Origin: Turnera subulata
Taxonomy: Eukaryota > Streptophyta > Magnoliopsida > Malpighiales > Passifloraceae
Direction: 5' to 3'
Assembly (NCBI GenBank): GCA_028386065.3
Contig: JAKUCV010002842.1
Coordinates: 36,027 to 100,026, forward strand
Length of the DNA: 64,000 bases
Below are positions 50,105 to 62,210 of the stretch, one piece after another. A program made the position numbers and the translations under genes. Under the pieces are notes generated by a model. That model saw only the letters and a list, made by a program, of their open reading frames with translations. It was not told the origin of the DNA and searched no databases. The first letter of the stretch is position 1; each line of letters starts with the position of its first letter.

Positions 50105-52853
50105 ATGGCCACTATCTACAGGGAAGAAACGAGCAGAGAGATGGAGAGGGATGAGGGAGAAGTTTTGGAAGAGGTTCAAGATGTGCCGGAGGAGATGAAA
50201 AGAATCGTCCCCTGGACTCAACAGATCACTGTTAGGGGGATTGTTGCTAGCTTAGCGATTGGCATTATATACAGTGTTATTGTGATGAAGCTGAACCTCA
50301 CCACCGGGCTAGTCCCTAATCTCAATGTCTCCGCTGCTCTTCTAGCCTTTGTTTTCATCAGAACATGGACCAAGCTTGTCCAGAAGGCTGGATTCGTAAC
50401 CACTCCCTTCACTCGACAGGAGAATACCGTTATTCAGACTTGTGCTGTTGCCTGTTATAGCGTTGCTGTTGCAGGTTGGACATTTTGGTCTAATGTTTTG
50501 CCCGCTAACTTTACTGTTTCACACTTTACAGCCCTTGTAGGTGCTGTTGCTAAGTTACGTTTAAATTGTTTCTCAATATACATCCACTATACAACTGCAG
50601 GCGGTTTCGGGTCTTATCTTCTGGGTTTGAATAAGAAGACATACGAGCAAGCTGGGGTCGATACAGAGGGCAATGGCCCTGCTAGCACCAAGGAACCTGG
50701 GGTTGGATGGATGACTGGTTTTCTTTTGGTTAGCAGTTTTGTTGGGCTGCTTGCAATGGTTCCTCTCAGAAAGGTAGTTTGTGAAATCCTTCTTGGTATT
50801 GATAGATTGAATTTGATCTTTAATTTCTATGTGCTTCCTATGTTAGATGGAATTTGATGTGGATGGTCGTTTCATACTGTCATTGAATTTTCTCTTGGCA
50901 ATGATCTCAAGTTCTGTAAAATTGTAACTATTGCGAAGCTTGAAATGGTCTCTGATCATGTCATGTTTTTGTTGTCCCAGATCATGATAATAGACTACAA
51001 GTTAAGTTATCCAAGTGGAACTGCTACTGCAGTTCTTATCAATGGATTCCATACGCCTAAGGGAGACAAAATGGCTAGGTATGGCCCTGCCATCTCAGCT
51101 CTTGCTGTTTTTGATACCAACCAAAACTCAATTACAGAACAACTCACATGCCAGTACCCTTCTTGCAGAAAGCAGGTTCATGGGTTCATCAAGTTCTTTT
51201 CCTTGAGTTTCCTTTGGTCTTTCTTCCAGTGGTTCTACTCTGGTGGAGAGAGATGTGGATTTGGTCAGTTCCCTACATTCGGATTGGCTGCTTGGAGAAA
51301 TTCGTGAGTGATCGATACATTCACTACATCTCTAGACTACCTGTAAACTCCTTTCGTCGTTGTTGATTAAAAGGCTTGAATTTTGCAGATTTTACTTTGA
51401 TTTCAGTATGACCTACATCGGTGCGGGAATGATTTGTTCACATCTTGTGAATTTGTCTTTGCTTCTTGGTGCGGTCCTTTCTTGGGGCATAATGTGGCCT
51501 TTGATAGGTGGGCTGAAAGGAGAATGGTTCCCTGCAGCTTTGCCACAAAGCAGCATGAAGAGTCTAAATGGTTACAAGGTCCAAACTTAGATTTGCTTTC
51601 TCAGACTTTTTTTTCTTCGTGTGCTTGCCATGCTTGCTTTAAATAAACTGATATTAGTCTTATTTGTATTACAGGTTTTTATTTCTATTGCTCTGCTCCT
51701 TGGAGACGGTCTCTACAATTTTCTCAAGATACTCTATTTTACTGCTAGAAATATCCGTGCCAGATCAAGGGCCAACAATCCCAAAATATGTAAGTTAGCA
51801 TTATCATTTGTATCTTGGATGTTCTTTTATAAGTGTATCTAGGATGTTACTACTATGACTGCATAAACATCTTGTTGTAATCATACTGCAATAACTGTAT
51901 GATTAACATACTTTTTCTGTGTTGTTTCAGGTGACCAAAATCAAGCTCTTGATGATCTGAAGAGAAATGAGGTGTTTGTAAGAGATAACATCCCAATTTG
52001 GGTGGCATGTTTAGGGTATATCAGCTTCTCCATTATTTCCATCATTGTGATCCCCCTGATGTTTCCTCAACTGAAGTGGTACTACATAGTTGTTGCCTAC
52101 ATTCTTGCGCCTTCTCTTAGCTTCTGCAATGCCTATGGTGCTGGTCTAACAGACATAAACATGGCCTATAACTATGGAAAGGTAGCCCTATTTGTACTAG
52201 CTGCCTTAGCTGGCCAAGACAATGGTGTTGTTGCTGGACTTGTTGGCTGCGGCTTGATCAAGTCGATTGTTTCCATCTCTTCTGATTTGATGCACGACTT
52301 CAAGACTGGTCATCTCACTCTAACTTCTCCTCGATCTATGCTCCTTAGCCAAACCATTGGAACTGCCATAGGCTGTATTGTAGCACCCCTTACATTCTTT
52401 CTCTACTACAAAGCTTTTGATGTTGGGAATCCTGATGGAGAATACAAAGCTCCGTACGCCCTTATTTACAGAAACATGGCAATTCTAGGAGTGCAAGGCT
52501 TCTCTGCCCTGCCTCAGCATTGCTTGCAGCTTTGTTATGGGTTTTTTGCTTTCGCCATTTTGGCCAACTTGGCCAGGGACCTTTCACCTAAGCACATAGG
52601 AAAATGGGTGCCCCTTCCAATGGCAATGGCTGTGCCTTTCCTTATTGGTGCTTACTTTGCAATTGACATGTGTGTGGGGAGCCTGATAGTGTTTGTATGG
52701 CACAAGCTGAACAGCAGGAAGGCAAGTTTGATGGTTCCTGCGGTGGCATCTGGCCTGATCTGTGGAGATGGATTGTGGATTCTTCCATCATCAATCCTTG
52801 CTCTGGCCAAAATCAACCCTCCAATCTGTATGAGCTTCTTGTCCACAAGGTAG
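50105..52853 (+). CDS. Yellow Stripe-Like metal-nicotianamine transporter (YSL1/2/3 clade), seven exons
   Basis: Exons are 50105-50474, 50601-50773, 50981-51078, 51169-51303, 51389-51578, 51675-51789 and 51931-52853, with consistent phases, giving 667 aa, the usual YSL length. The cytosolic N-terminus is acidic ([20 protein letters not shown]), followed by [11 protein letters not shown] and about fourteen hydrophobic segments of the OPT superfamily. Family segments include [59 protein letters not shown] and the ending [16 protein letters not shown] proteins move Fe(II), Cu, Zn or Mn as nicotianamine chelates across the plasma membrane for vascular and reproductive loading. From memory, Arabidopsis YSL3 (At5g53550) lies next to the ATAD1-like At5g53540, and this gene is likewise the next host gene after the ATAD1-like gene. 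The exact clade member is inferred. Confidence 0.95.
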
Positions 52854-55800
52854 AGTTTTGCTGACACAGAACTGATAGTGTAAAACTAATTACATTTAAC
52901 AACCCGAGTGTGCCAAGGTCAAACGAGTACAGAGTTGGGAATGTAGCATACTGTTGTACTGTAGTATCAGATCATCATCCTATGTGATGTTGAGTAATTC
53001 CATCCATAAAGGGAACTCACTGTGAGCATCCCAAGGGATAAGCATTTTTTTTTTTCCTCCAAAAAAGATAACAATCTCTTTCTAGTAGTTTCCAATTCCA
53101 TGTACATGGACATTCAACCTGCAAGGATAGAATTCTGAAAAAAAAAAAAAGAAAAAAAAGAAAATTGCAAGGATAGACTGGAAAGACTGATATCTCCAAT
53201 CCATCCATCTTCATTTTGTAGTCGATCTATTTGCAAGTTAGTACTAGTAGTACAAACTACAATGGATACTACTTACCCATTAAAAAAAACCACAGGCCTT
53301 AGCCCATAAAACACAGAGTAAGCTACCCAGTAAGGCTAATGGTGAGCCTCAATCCCCACCGACTCGAGGGAAACTGTGAAACAGGGTCCATTACTGATGG
53401 AATAGAACACTCTCGAACTTGGAAATCGGTCACGTTTTGACGTTATAGCCGAAGTTGACAGATGGGTTTTTAATCCTTTTGTGTTGTTTTCAGGCAATAA
53501 AAAACATCAGGCTACCCTTTCTTGCTGCATTTTTATTTTTGGAGGGAAGGGGGAAAAAGTGGGTCTTTATTACACCATAAATAAATTGTATATGCAAAGC
53601 AATATATGATTGGCTATCTAATGATAGTTAACAGTGACTTCTCCATGGGATGATGGGTCCAGCCCCTGGGTTCATCACTTGTAAGAACCTCTTTATTTAT
53701 TGTTAAAAAAAAAAAAAGAACCTCTTTATCTATAAAATTAAAAACTATGATGAGACAAATTCTAGTAGTAAAATTTATGCCATTATTGTACTCGAAGAAA
53801 AAGCTGTTTTTCTTCTTTTCGAAGCAAGAAAAAATTTGCTGTTTCTCACGGATTTTGAGAGAGTCGCCAAAAAGCCCACAGATTTTTTTTGTAGGTGACG
53901 GATGCAAGCGTGTATATATATACATATATATATATGTATTCCGGGTGCAAGTTGCAGATCCTTGTGTTTTTATTATATACCCCCCACCACACGTTTGGAC
54001 CGATTCATAATTGTTTTCTGTTTTCTTTGTTTTTTCTTTCTTTTCTGGATTTGAGACCCTTATATATAGATAGCACCAATTCACCAACCATGTTTATTGC
54101 AAAACAACTTCAGGTGGTCTTCATTATTGTTGCATGGCTTAACCATTTTCCTAGCCCCTCAGTTTGACACCAGCTTTGAAATTGGCCCCCTCAATTCCTT
54201 TTTTTTATTTTATTTTATTTGCTTTTACCTTCTGGTTTCAACCCACCTGCATGTCTAGACCGGATGAAAAGCTAACATGGTATAGAACTTCCATCAAAAT
54301 AGGTGTTTCATTTTTTTTGGCTCACAAAAAAGAAAATTTATCCAAAGCTGAAGGTCTCGTGTCAGATACAAAACTTAAAATGAAAGTTGCTACCATCCAA
54401 ACATGTTGTCAAAAAAAACTCAGCCCAAACAAAAAGCTATTCAAGACAAAACCCAATAAATAAACATGATACTACTTGGTTTTGTTTAAATTGGTGAAAT
54501 TCCAGTAATAACTTGGTTTTGTTTAAATTGGTGGAATTTTATTTCCTAAGTCAGCAATAAATTCTTTCTTTTGTGAGTCTTCGGTAAGAAAGATGATGGA
54601 GGAAGGAAAAAGAGGGATACTCGTTGTAATGATGTGAGTCTTCCGTGTATATTGATAGGCCAGCATTTCATCTGGTTGAAGATGTGCAAGTGAGTTAGAA
54701 ACAAAGCTAAAAGTTATAAATTGCCGTGCAAAATCCAAAGAATAAAAACGAAGGGGCCAATTTAAACTCTTGTCAAATTGGAGGGCCAGGTAGATGATTA
54801 AGCCTTATTGCATTAATACCGGGAACGCCAGGTCGTCGCGTTCTCCTATGTCTTTCTTTTTTTCCTTTTTTTTTTTTTTGGAAAAAACTTTTTGCTGTTA
54901 ATGTGGTTCGGTTAGGTCTGAGTCAATTTTTGGACTTTGAAATTATGTTTTCCCGTTCCATAAGTCCAAGTAAAAGCTTTTAAAAAAAAATTCAAGTAAA
55001 AGTTTATCTAGAGGGTTAAGTCCTGGCCATTAGTTTGGACAAGAACAAAAAAGTGACGAGAGGAACTAAGCACAATTAACGTGTGATTAATTAATTATTC
55101 TGTATGTTATTTGACCAAGTTAAACGATCCACCTCATCACCAGGCTTGACCAAAAAAAAGACAAGAAAATAGTGGGTGGATTAAAAAGCACGGGGCCTAA
55201 CAAATGTAACTTTTGTCTAGAAATAAATAAAATATACAAATAAAAATTAGTGAAAGATGATAAGTCCATTCTGCCATAAAATTTTTGCACAAAGCATTGG
55301 TTACCAATATGAGAAATTACCAATACGAGAAATTATCAATCTTTAAGGGATTTGCAGAAAACAAAAGAATAAGAAAGTACCTTTGGACTTTGACCCTCAT
55401 TTTTAACAAAAAAAAAAGGAAAAGAGAATAAAGAAATCATCAGATAAAATTCAACCTTAAACTTCAGTACTCTCGGGGGATTTCATTCTCTAGCATTTTT
55501 TTTCCTCCAAAAAAAAATTCAACATTTTTTTGGCCACGAGGTCCTTCTTTGGGTTTTATTTATATGAGATATTACAAGATTTAATTTCTGTTAAGAAACA
55601 TTTGTAGTTACATTTATTGAATGTTGTTAGTATTATATTTATTTATTATAATTTACGGGATCTGGTGTTGGTTTAATGGCTCATAAAAAATGACAAAACC
55701 ATAACCAACCTTAAATAATGATGTGTCTATTAACGAGAATTAAACTCTCTTCAACTTTCCTAGTAGTGGAAACGTAAACCATTGAAGAGAATTATTTATT

Positions 55801-56478
55801 TTCACATTCCATTCACTTAATGTTCATCTTTTTAAATGCGGAATCAATCATTTTGACTATCTCTTAATGTGAGCGCCGCTATATTTTTTTAAAAATATTG
55901 ACTAATTCCATCAAAGATAAGTACATTTACCATCATTGTTTTAGGATCGTATATTAATTTTTTTAATTTTTTTCCAGACTTCCCAACAAAATTTGACCAA
56001 ATAAAATATTACTTCTATATCTTTACGAAACGATCGTCAGAGATATGTATTAGTTTATTTGTAAATTTTGCGAGAGAATTGTGATCAGATCCTAGATATA
56101 TATTTATAGAAGGTTAAAAAGTTTGTCATGTCCCTCTACTTAATTGACTTTGCATTCTTTGTCTTTATTTATTTATTTTCACTCATATTGTCCTTCAACT
56201 CACAAATTACTGGATCATATTATCTATTTTACCACTTATAGCCAGTAAGGTATTTGTTATGCTGACACGTGTCACCTAGGTTGATATTATTTAAAATCCT
56301 TTTGCCCTTTATTTTTATGCAAGAAAGGAAAAAAGAGTTACTCTCAATTAAAACAATGAGAGGACAGATCTAATTTTTTTTATATTGGTAACAAAATCTT
56401 TATTAAAGGAAAGGAAATATGCAGCTGTACAAGTCAAGTACACGCCAAATAATAAAAGAGAGAAGAAGAATTATAATG
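52854..56478. other. Intergenic right of YSL; short AT repeats
   Basis: AT-rich. A (TA)n-type stretch lies at about 53913-53937. The segment 56375-56440 reads like the reversed tail of a LINE (T-run, then TTGGTAACAAAATC), but is too short to assign. No gene recognised. Confidence 0.5.
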
Positions 56479-57665
56479 TGAAACGCCCCGATCCGTATTT
56501 ACCGTTATACACAGTAAACACGTGGAACCACATACTATTACAGTAACTACAATGGTAATTATCACAACCAACAGCATTACTACAATAAAAGTACATAATA
56601 CATCAACAGTACTTGTCCCGGCACGGGAACATTATTACAACAAGCAACCGAATCAAGAAATAAAATGCAAGCAGCGCAAGTCTTAATACAACACAGCAAC
56701 AGACAACAATATAAACATGATGCAACGCAGGATGGATCCGGGCCTGGCAGAGGGTGCGCCACAGCTTGCCTCGAACGTACCTGAGCTACGCACAGTCAAA
56801 CTACGCGACCAGGTCACGCAGGCGAGGGATGAGTCCGAAGTGCTCACCGGGTAAAATCCATAAGCAAATATACATATACTAACAACAGTAAATAATCCAA
56901 GTCACATCATCAGCAAATAACTAAGGTTCACATGAACCCTAAATAACACACTCGGTGATTCTAGACACGCTATACCAATTTTATTATCAGGGCCCCTATC
57001 ACTAGTTAAATGATGGCCGTCGCTTGGTAGTCAAACTAGCTAGCCCGTGGACCCTGCCCTGGTACCTCCACGTATAACTGGCACAGAAAGGGAGCAGACC
57101 CCAAGCACACTCTCCCCCGGCACCATAAAAATAAGACTACCATCTGGCTATTCCAACATTTAACTGTGATTTACTAGATGTCTAAGTGTATCCAGTTTTA
57201 TTATTTCTAGTTATTTAATTTCTATTATCCTTCATTCTCTCATTATCCTGAGCAGGCTCACAGCCTCTCCGCTCGTCTGGATAATACAAGCTTATTCAAC
57301 TAGTACCCTCGGTACTCTACTCTCACAATTTTCACAGCCAACAACAACAGTAATAACCTACCAGTACCAACATTTCTAACATTATCAATAACATCAACAG
57401 TAGCATCAATTCAGCAACATCAACGACAACAAATATCAATTAAATTCATCTCACAATAACCATTCACAGCCACAAAGAATTATTCAAGCATATAACACAA
57501 CAGCAACTTGGTACTACGGGCAGTATATAAATATCTACTTATCCTCACCTTAGTCGATTCCTACTCCTGAAAATCCTCGAAGTGTTCCGGCTCAGGCTCC
57601 TCAAGGTACTGCTCGTTATCAATTCCTATATCAAACAACAATTTATGCACATATAAGATGATATG
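56479..57665 (-). repeat. Truncated Gypsy LTR fragment, minus orientation
   Basis: Begins TGAAACGCCCCGATCCGTATTT, a mutated version of the reversed LTR end seen at 57666 and 31824. It matches the 3' third of the LTR and is interrupted where the LARD's LTR starts at 57666. Sequence corresponding to its 5' part was not found in the window. Confidence 0.75.
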
Positions 57666-60600
57666 TGAGAAGCCCCGACCCGTATTTACCGTACACAGTA
57701 AACACGTGCCGAAACTGTGACAACCCAACCCAACAAAGCCCGACAGACTGCGCATAAAACAATAAACTGGCCAACGGCCCAATATCAAAAACTGTAAACC
57801 GGCCTCTCGGCCCAACATGGATCTCGTCACCCGAACCCCGGGGACATCAACAACAGCAACCATCCGGCCCAAAGGCCCAAATACCACAAATACACAACTG
57901 AGGTCCTAACGATATGCACAGCGGAAGACTTATGACTCACATGACATCATATGCAAAACCCAATGCGACTAATGGATCCGAGTCCTGTCCGAGGGTACGC
58001 TTCAGCTCGCCCTGTACGTTCCTGCACTACAAGCAACTCATCCTACGGGATGAAACCCCGCAGACGAGGGGTGATCAACATCCCAATATCTCAAATCCGA
58101 GATCAACATCCCAATATCACAAATCCGGGGTCAACACCCCAACCAACTAACCCACTGGCCATGACACCACAGAACTAGTCTCCAACCATCTAGTCGTACC
58201 ACTACTTTCCAAGTGACTATTATATCATCATCTCATACTCCAGTCCAAATCCATTACTCTTTCATCAATTTCCTAATTTCTATTATCCCAGATTATTCCA
58301 CAAACTCAATCTCTTGTCTCAATCTCATGACACAAATTATTCAAACTTAACAGCTCAGCATTATTTCCAACACAATATACACAAGTCTATCACAATCCAA
58401 CAACAACATCAATAATTCCACAGCAATCAGGTAACAGTCAATAATTATTCCAACAGATCAATCTAACAACAAACAACAAGGATACACACACAGCATTACG
58501 GGCACATATCAAGGTTTATCCATCCTCACCTGGTGTGTCTCTGAAACTGCTATCCGGTCAACCTCGATACCCTATATGTATACACATAGCAACACAATCA
58601 CTTATAATGCACAACAAAATGATTATGCATGATACCGGTTTAGTCGTATTTAGACGGCTTGTCTGTTCATTTTATCATCTCCATAATTTTCTTATTACCA
58701 AACAATTCATCCGGCTTGGTGGTAATTAATTTAATCCAACGGTTATATCAAACACATTCGTTTCAAATCAAAACCGATCCCGAGCGTCCAAGCCGATATC
58801 CCGGCCCTTAGGTCGCTTATGACAAGAAAACGTATATATATACATAAATACTTTGTATAAGTTATATTTAGTAATATGTCAAAGTAAGTATTATTTCATA
58901 ATTACTTATCCTCGATAAAATAATAATAATAGTTATAACCACATATATACGTTTAGTAATATTTGATCATAAAATAGTGGTAACGTTAAATACGTCCAAT
59001 TAGTATATGAATAATACATATCCGATAATAAATCCGTTAAATAGGAAATACCTCCGTTTGTTATAATCTTATAATCTAGGTAAACTTTATTTAATTATCA
59101 GTTCTTTTAGACGAATTTACGGTTCATTAACGTTCTTAGCCCGTTGGAATGTATCCGTCCCGAGAACATGGGCTTTGCACAATCGGCCCGTTTTCGAGCC
59201 TAACTTGTAATCCGTCCAAACCCGTACTCATGGTATAACTAAGTCCAAGGAATTACTGAAGTAACCCGTCCACCGAGTCCCGCTTCTAGAGAAATGCACT
59301 GTTCACACCGGAGTTGCCCGGGCCTCGCCAGAAACTCGCCGGATTCCGGCCAGCACTGTTCACTACAGCCACTGTCCACTGCCTCCAAGTCGATTACTAT
59401 TCACCAAAGGCCACAGCAACAACAACCAGCGTCCACTTCCACCATAACAACAACCCACAATCAAACACAACCCAAATCCAACAATAACTCAAATAACCCA
59501 AAACGGAAACAGAGGGGTATGGCTCCTTACCACGGCGACGCGAGAACTGGGAAGGAAGAGAGGAGAAGAAGCAGGGGCGGCGTCAGCCTGAAGAGGAAAG
59601 GCAGCAGCGGCAACAGCATCTTCGATTGCTGCTATGGTGGCACTAGACAGAGAGGCAGATCGGGCAGCGACGGCTTGTACCGGAGGGGGAGGGGCGGTGG
59701 CTACTGGTCACAGCATCAGGGCTGCGCGCGGAAGAGAAGAAGAGATGAGGGTTGAGGCGGCGGCTGTGGTCGGGCAGAGGAAGGAGGAGCAGCGGCGGTC
59801 TCGGGCGACTGCGGGTCCCTCCACGGTAGCAGCTCGATCGGCGATGGCGTGGCAGAAACAACACGTCGTGGCAGAGGGGACGGCGTGGCTGCAGGCAGCA
59901 GTGGATTTGGGAAAACTGAAGAGGGGAAAAGGACGAAGGAGGAGATGACGGCTGTGGTGGTCTTCGGTCGGCTGCGTAGTGAAGGAGAAAAGAAGGAAGG
60001 AAGAGGGAAAGGGGAAGGAGATGTGTGTGTGGATCGGGTAGAAGTGAGGAGAGAAATGAAGAAGAGGAAAGAAAAGAACAAAGAAAAATAGGAGAAAAGA
60101 TGGGGAAGGGAGCAAGTGGTCACGGGGGAAAACAAGGGAAAAAGAAAAAGAGAAGAGGTGGGCCGGGGGCGAGAGAAAGAAGAAAATGGTGGAGGGGTCA
60201 GTGGTCACGAGTGGAGAGGCGGCTGGGAAGAAAGAAAAAGAGAAAGAAAAAGGAGAAGGAGAAAGGAAGGGAAAGAAAGAAAAGAGAGAAGAAAAGTGGG
60301 GCCCGCACGGCTGGTGAAAAATCGGGAGAGAGGAAGAAATGTAAACGGGAAAGGGAAGAAGAAGAGAAGAGGAGAAAGAAGGGTGGCCTCGGGGCAAGCC
60401 ACATTCGGCCGGTCCAGATTCTCGTGTCGGGATCTCGTAAATGCAGGGATACTCCCGTCTTTTCAAATTTTCCGTCCCGAGTCCAAAAATACAACCTGGG
60501 CTCGAAAAATCCGATTAATCCTCCTGAGCATCGACCAACTCTCGGAACTAAAAACCGAGGCTCGGTTAGTTAGGAAGATACTCCCGAGCGCAGAAAAACT

Positions 60601-60727
60601 CTCGGTTTCGAAAAACGACCCCCGAATTACCTTGAATTAATTACCCAAGATTAATTCATTCGGTAATTCACTGTATAACGACTTTAACAGTCCCGGTAAA
60701 AATCCAAATTTTACCCGGGCTGTTACA
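57666..60727 (-). repeat. 3' LTR of the LARD (3062 bp)
   Basis: Reversed ends TGAGAAGCCCCGACC and CCCGGGCTGTTACA. It contains the family GC-rich segment (about 59280-60450, with a long AG-rich part) and hairpins different from those in the solo LTR, e.g. GGGGT/ACCCC with loop CAAC (58127-58140) and ATCTC/GAGAT (58088-58103). Confidence 0.88.
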
Positions 60728-60745
60728 TTCTACCCCCTTAAAAAG
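60728..60745 (-). other. Polypurine tract of the LARD
   Basis: On the minus strand CTTTTTAAGGGGGTAGAA abuts TGTAACAG of the 3' LTR, which fixes the element's orientation as minus. Confidence 0.85.
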
Positions 60746-60870
60746 AATTTTGTCCCCGAAATTTCATCTTATTCGTGGGTCCTACCACGATAAGTTTCTG
60801 GCACACTCTGCCAGGTGTCCAACCTCAACATGAGATACCGCTTATACCCTTAAGCGACATCTCACCCGCT

Positions 60871-60878
60871 TATAAATA
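60871..60878 (+). promoter_or_regulatory. Candidate TATA box of the small basic-protein gene
   Basis: TATAAATA lies 42 bp upstream of the ATG at 60913 and is antisense to the LARD, suggesting its own promoter. Confidence 0.55.
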
Positions 60879-60912
60879 CCAAACCTCACAGCTGAGACAC
60901 TCACTCTCAGCC

Positions 60913-61290
60913 ATGGACTCTCCACTTCGTTCTCGAACGACCTCAGACTCCGAGAACAACAGCTACATCGGCAGCACAGCTTTCCCGACAAGCTGCGATG
61001 AAGAGCCTCCAAAGAAACGGTTCAAGACGAACATCGTCGGCCTGAAGGAGCATATGGTGGTCTCCCCAAAGCGACGGAAGAAGCGTGCCGGCAAGAAAGC
61101 TGAGGACAAGAAAGGCAAGGCGGTAGCTGAGAGCAGCACTCCGCAACAAAAGTTGACACAACTAAACGTCTCGCTGAGGAAGATCAGCTCGGCGGTGGCG
61201 CAGATTGAACTGGCATGCGCGGAGCTGTTTCCTCACCTGAGGAACGTCCAGCAACTTGTAAAATACTTAGAGAAGCAAGTAACTCAATAG
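60913..61290 (+). CDS. Antisense gene of the LARD: 125-aa basic nuclear-type protein, unknown family
   Basis: 125 aa starting MDSPLRSRTTSDSENN. The frame is open further upstream, but this ATG follows a TATA box and leader. A first basic cluster is PPKKRFK (about residues 33-39); a second, PKRRKKRAGKKAEDKKGK (about 52-69), resembles a bipartite nuclear localisation signal. The C-terminal ~50 residues (LNVSLRKISSAVAQIELACAELFPHL) are likely helical, perhaps a coiled coil. No family recognised. Base composition is higher in GC than the surrounding internal DNA, and AATAAA-type signals follow the stop, supporting a real transcription unit. Confidence 0.6.
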   Translation: MDSPLRSRTTSDSENNSYIGSTAFPTSCDEEPPKKRFKTNIVGLKEHMVVSPKRRKKRAGKKAEDKKGKAVAESSTPQQKLTQLNVSLRKISSAVAQIELACAELFPHLRNVQQLVKYLEKQVTQ

Positions 61291-62097
61291 AGTACTTCTT
61301 CTCCGATGTAAAACTATTATGAATTAATGAAATAAGTTTCCTTTTGAAATAAAATCTCTTAGATTATGAATTCTTTTATTAAGATATGAAAGTTCATATT
61401 TAACTGAAAAGAAACAAAATTTTTAAAACATAACAAAACCGTCATGAATAAAATCGAACATAATGATGTTACAAACAGGGCCGATAAAACGAATTATAAC
61501 CAACATAAAGAAATTAAAAACAAATCAAGACTCGTTTAACAAAATCAAAACAAAAAGGAATTAAAACAAGATATGTTTTCATGCTCGGCGCTCTAGTTCG
61601 ATCGTGTCCATTCTCAATCCTGAGAAACGTGACACGTACAGTTAACGGTGACGTCGGTTAACCTCGTAAGGAAGACATCCGTTAACTGGCAAGGCGATGA
61701 TCACGGGAACGTCCTGTGTCCCTCGAAAGACACGTTACCCACTTGTTCACCATTTCCGCATGAGCCAAAAACGTCTGTCAAAGCTCGTATCTCTCCACGA
61801 TGTCCGAACAACTGTGAGCTTGTCGCATATGCACTCCACTCGAGGCACGGTCCCATCCATCTGGCCTCAACGGTCATAGATGCAAGTGATAAAAGATGCA
61901 GAAAAATATAGTATGACCATGAAAAGTAAAGACAAAGTAGCCAGAGCGAAAGAAAATCATAAGAAGGAAAAAGGCTGAAAAACTCTGGCATGGGTCCGAA
62001 AAACGCGTAAAGTAACAAAGCATTAAATAAAGCAACGGTAAAATTCAAAAGGCAAGATCTTGAAAATCAAAAACGGTAATCACGCTCCCCATAAGAG

Positions 62098-62104
62098 TAT
62101 AAAA
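62098..62104 (+). promoter_or_regulatory. Candidate TATA box of the antisense endonuclease-half gene (LARD copy)
   Basis: TATAAAAGGGGAAGCGGT lies 113 bp upstream of the ATG at 62211. The same core precedes the Copia-1 and Copia-2 copies. Confidence 0.7.
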
Positions 62105-62210
62105 GGGGAAGCGGTGATGTGTAATCATCAAAGCATTTAAAAGCAATCAAAACATCCAGGAAAATAAAACACAACGCTCGAAAAACAAAACCCCATACGT
62201 CCAATTCAAG

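Noticed and set aside
59294..60640. Long open frames on both strands in the GC/AG-rich part of the LTR
   Set aside because: Compositional effect of purine-rich sequence inside an LTR; low-complexity Arg/Lys/Glu or Ser/Phe/Leu products with no domain.
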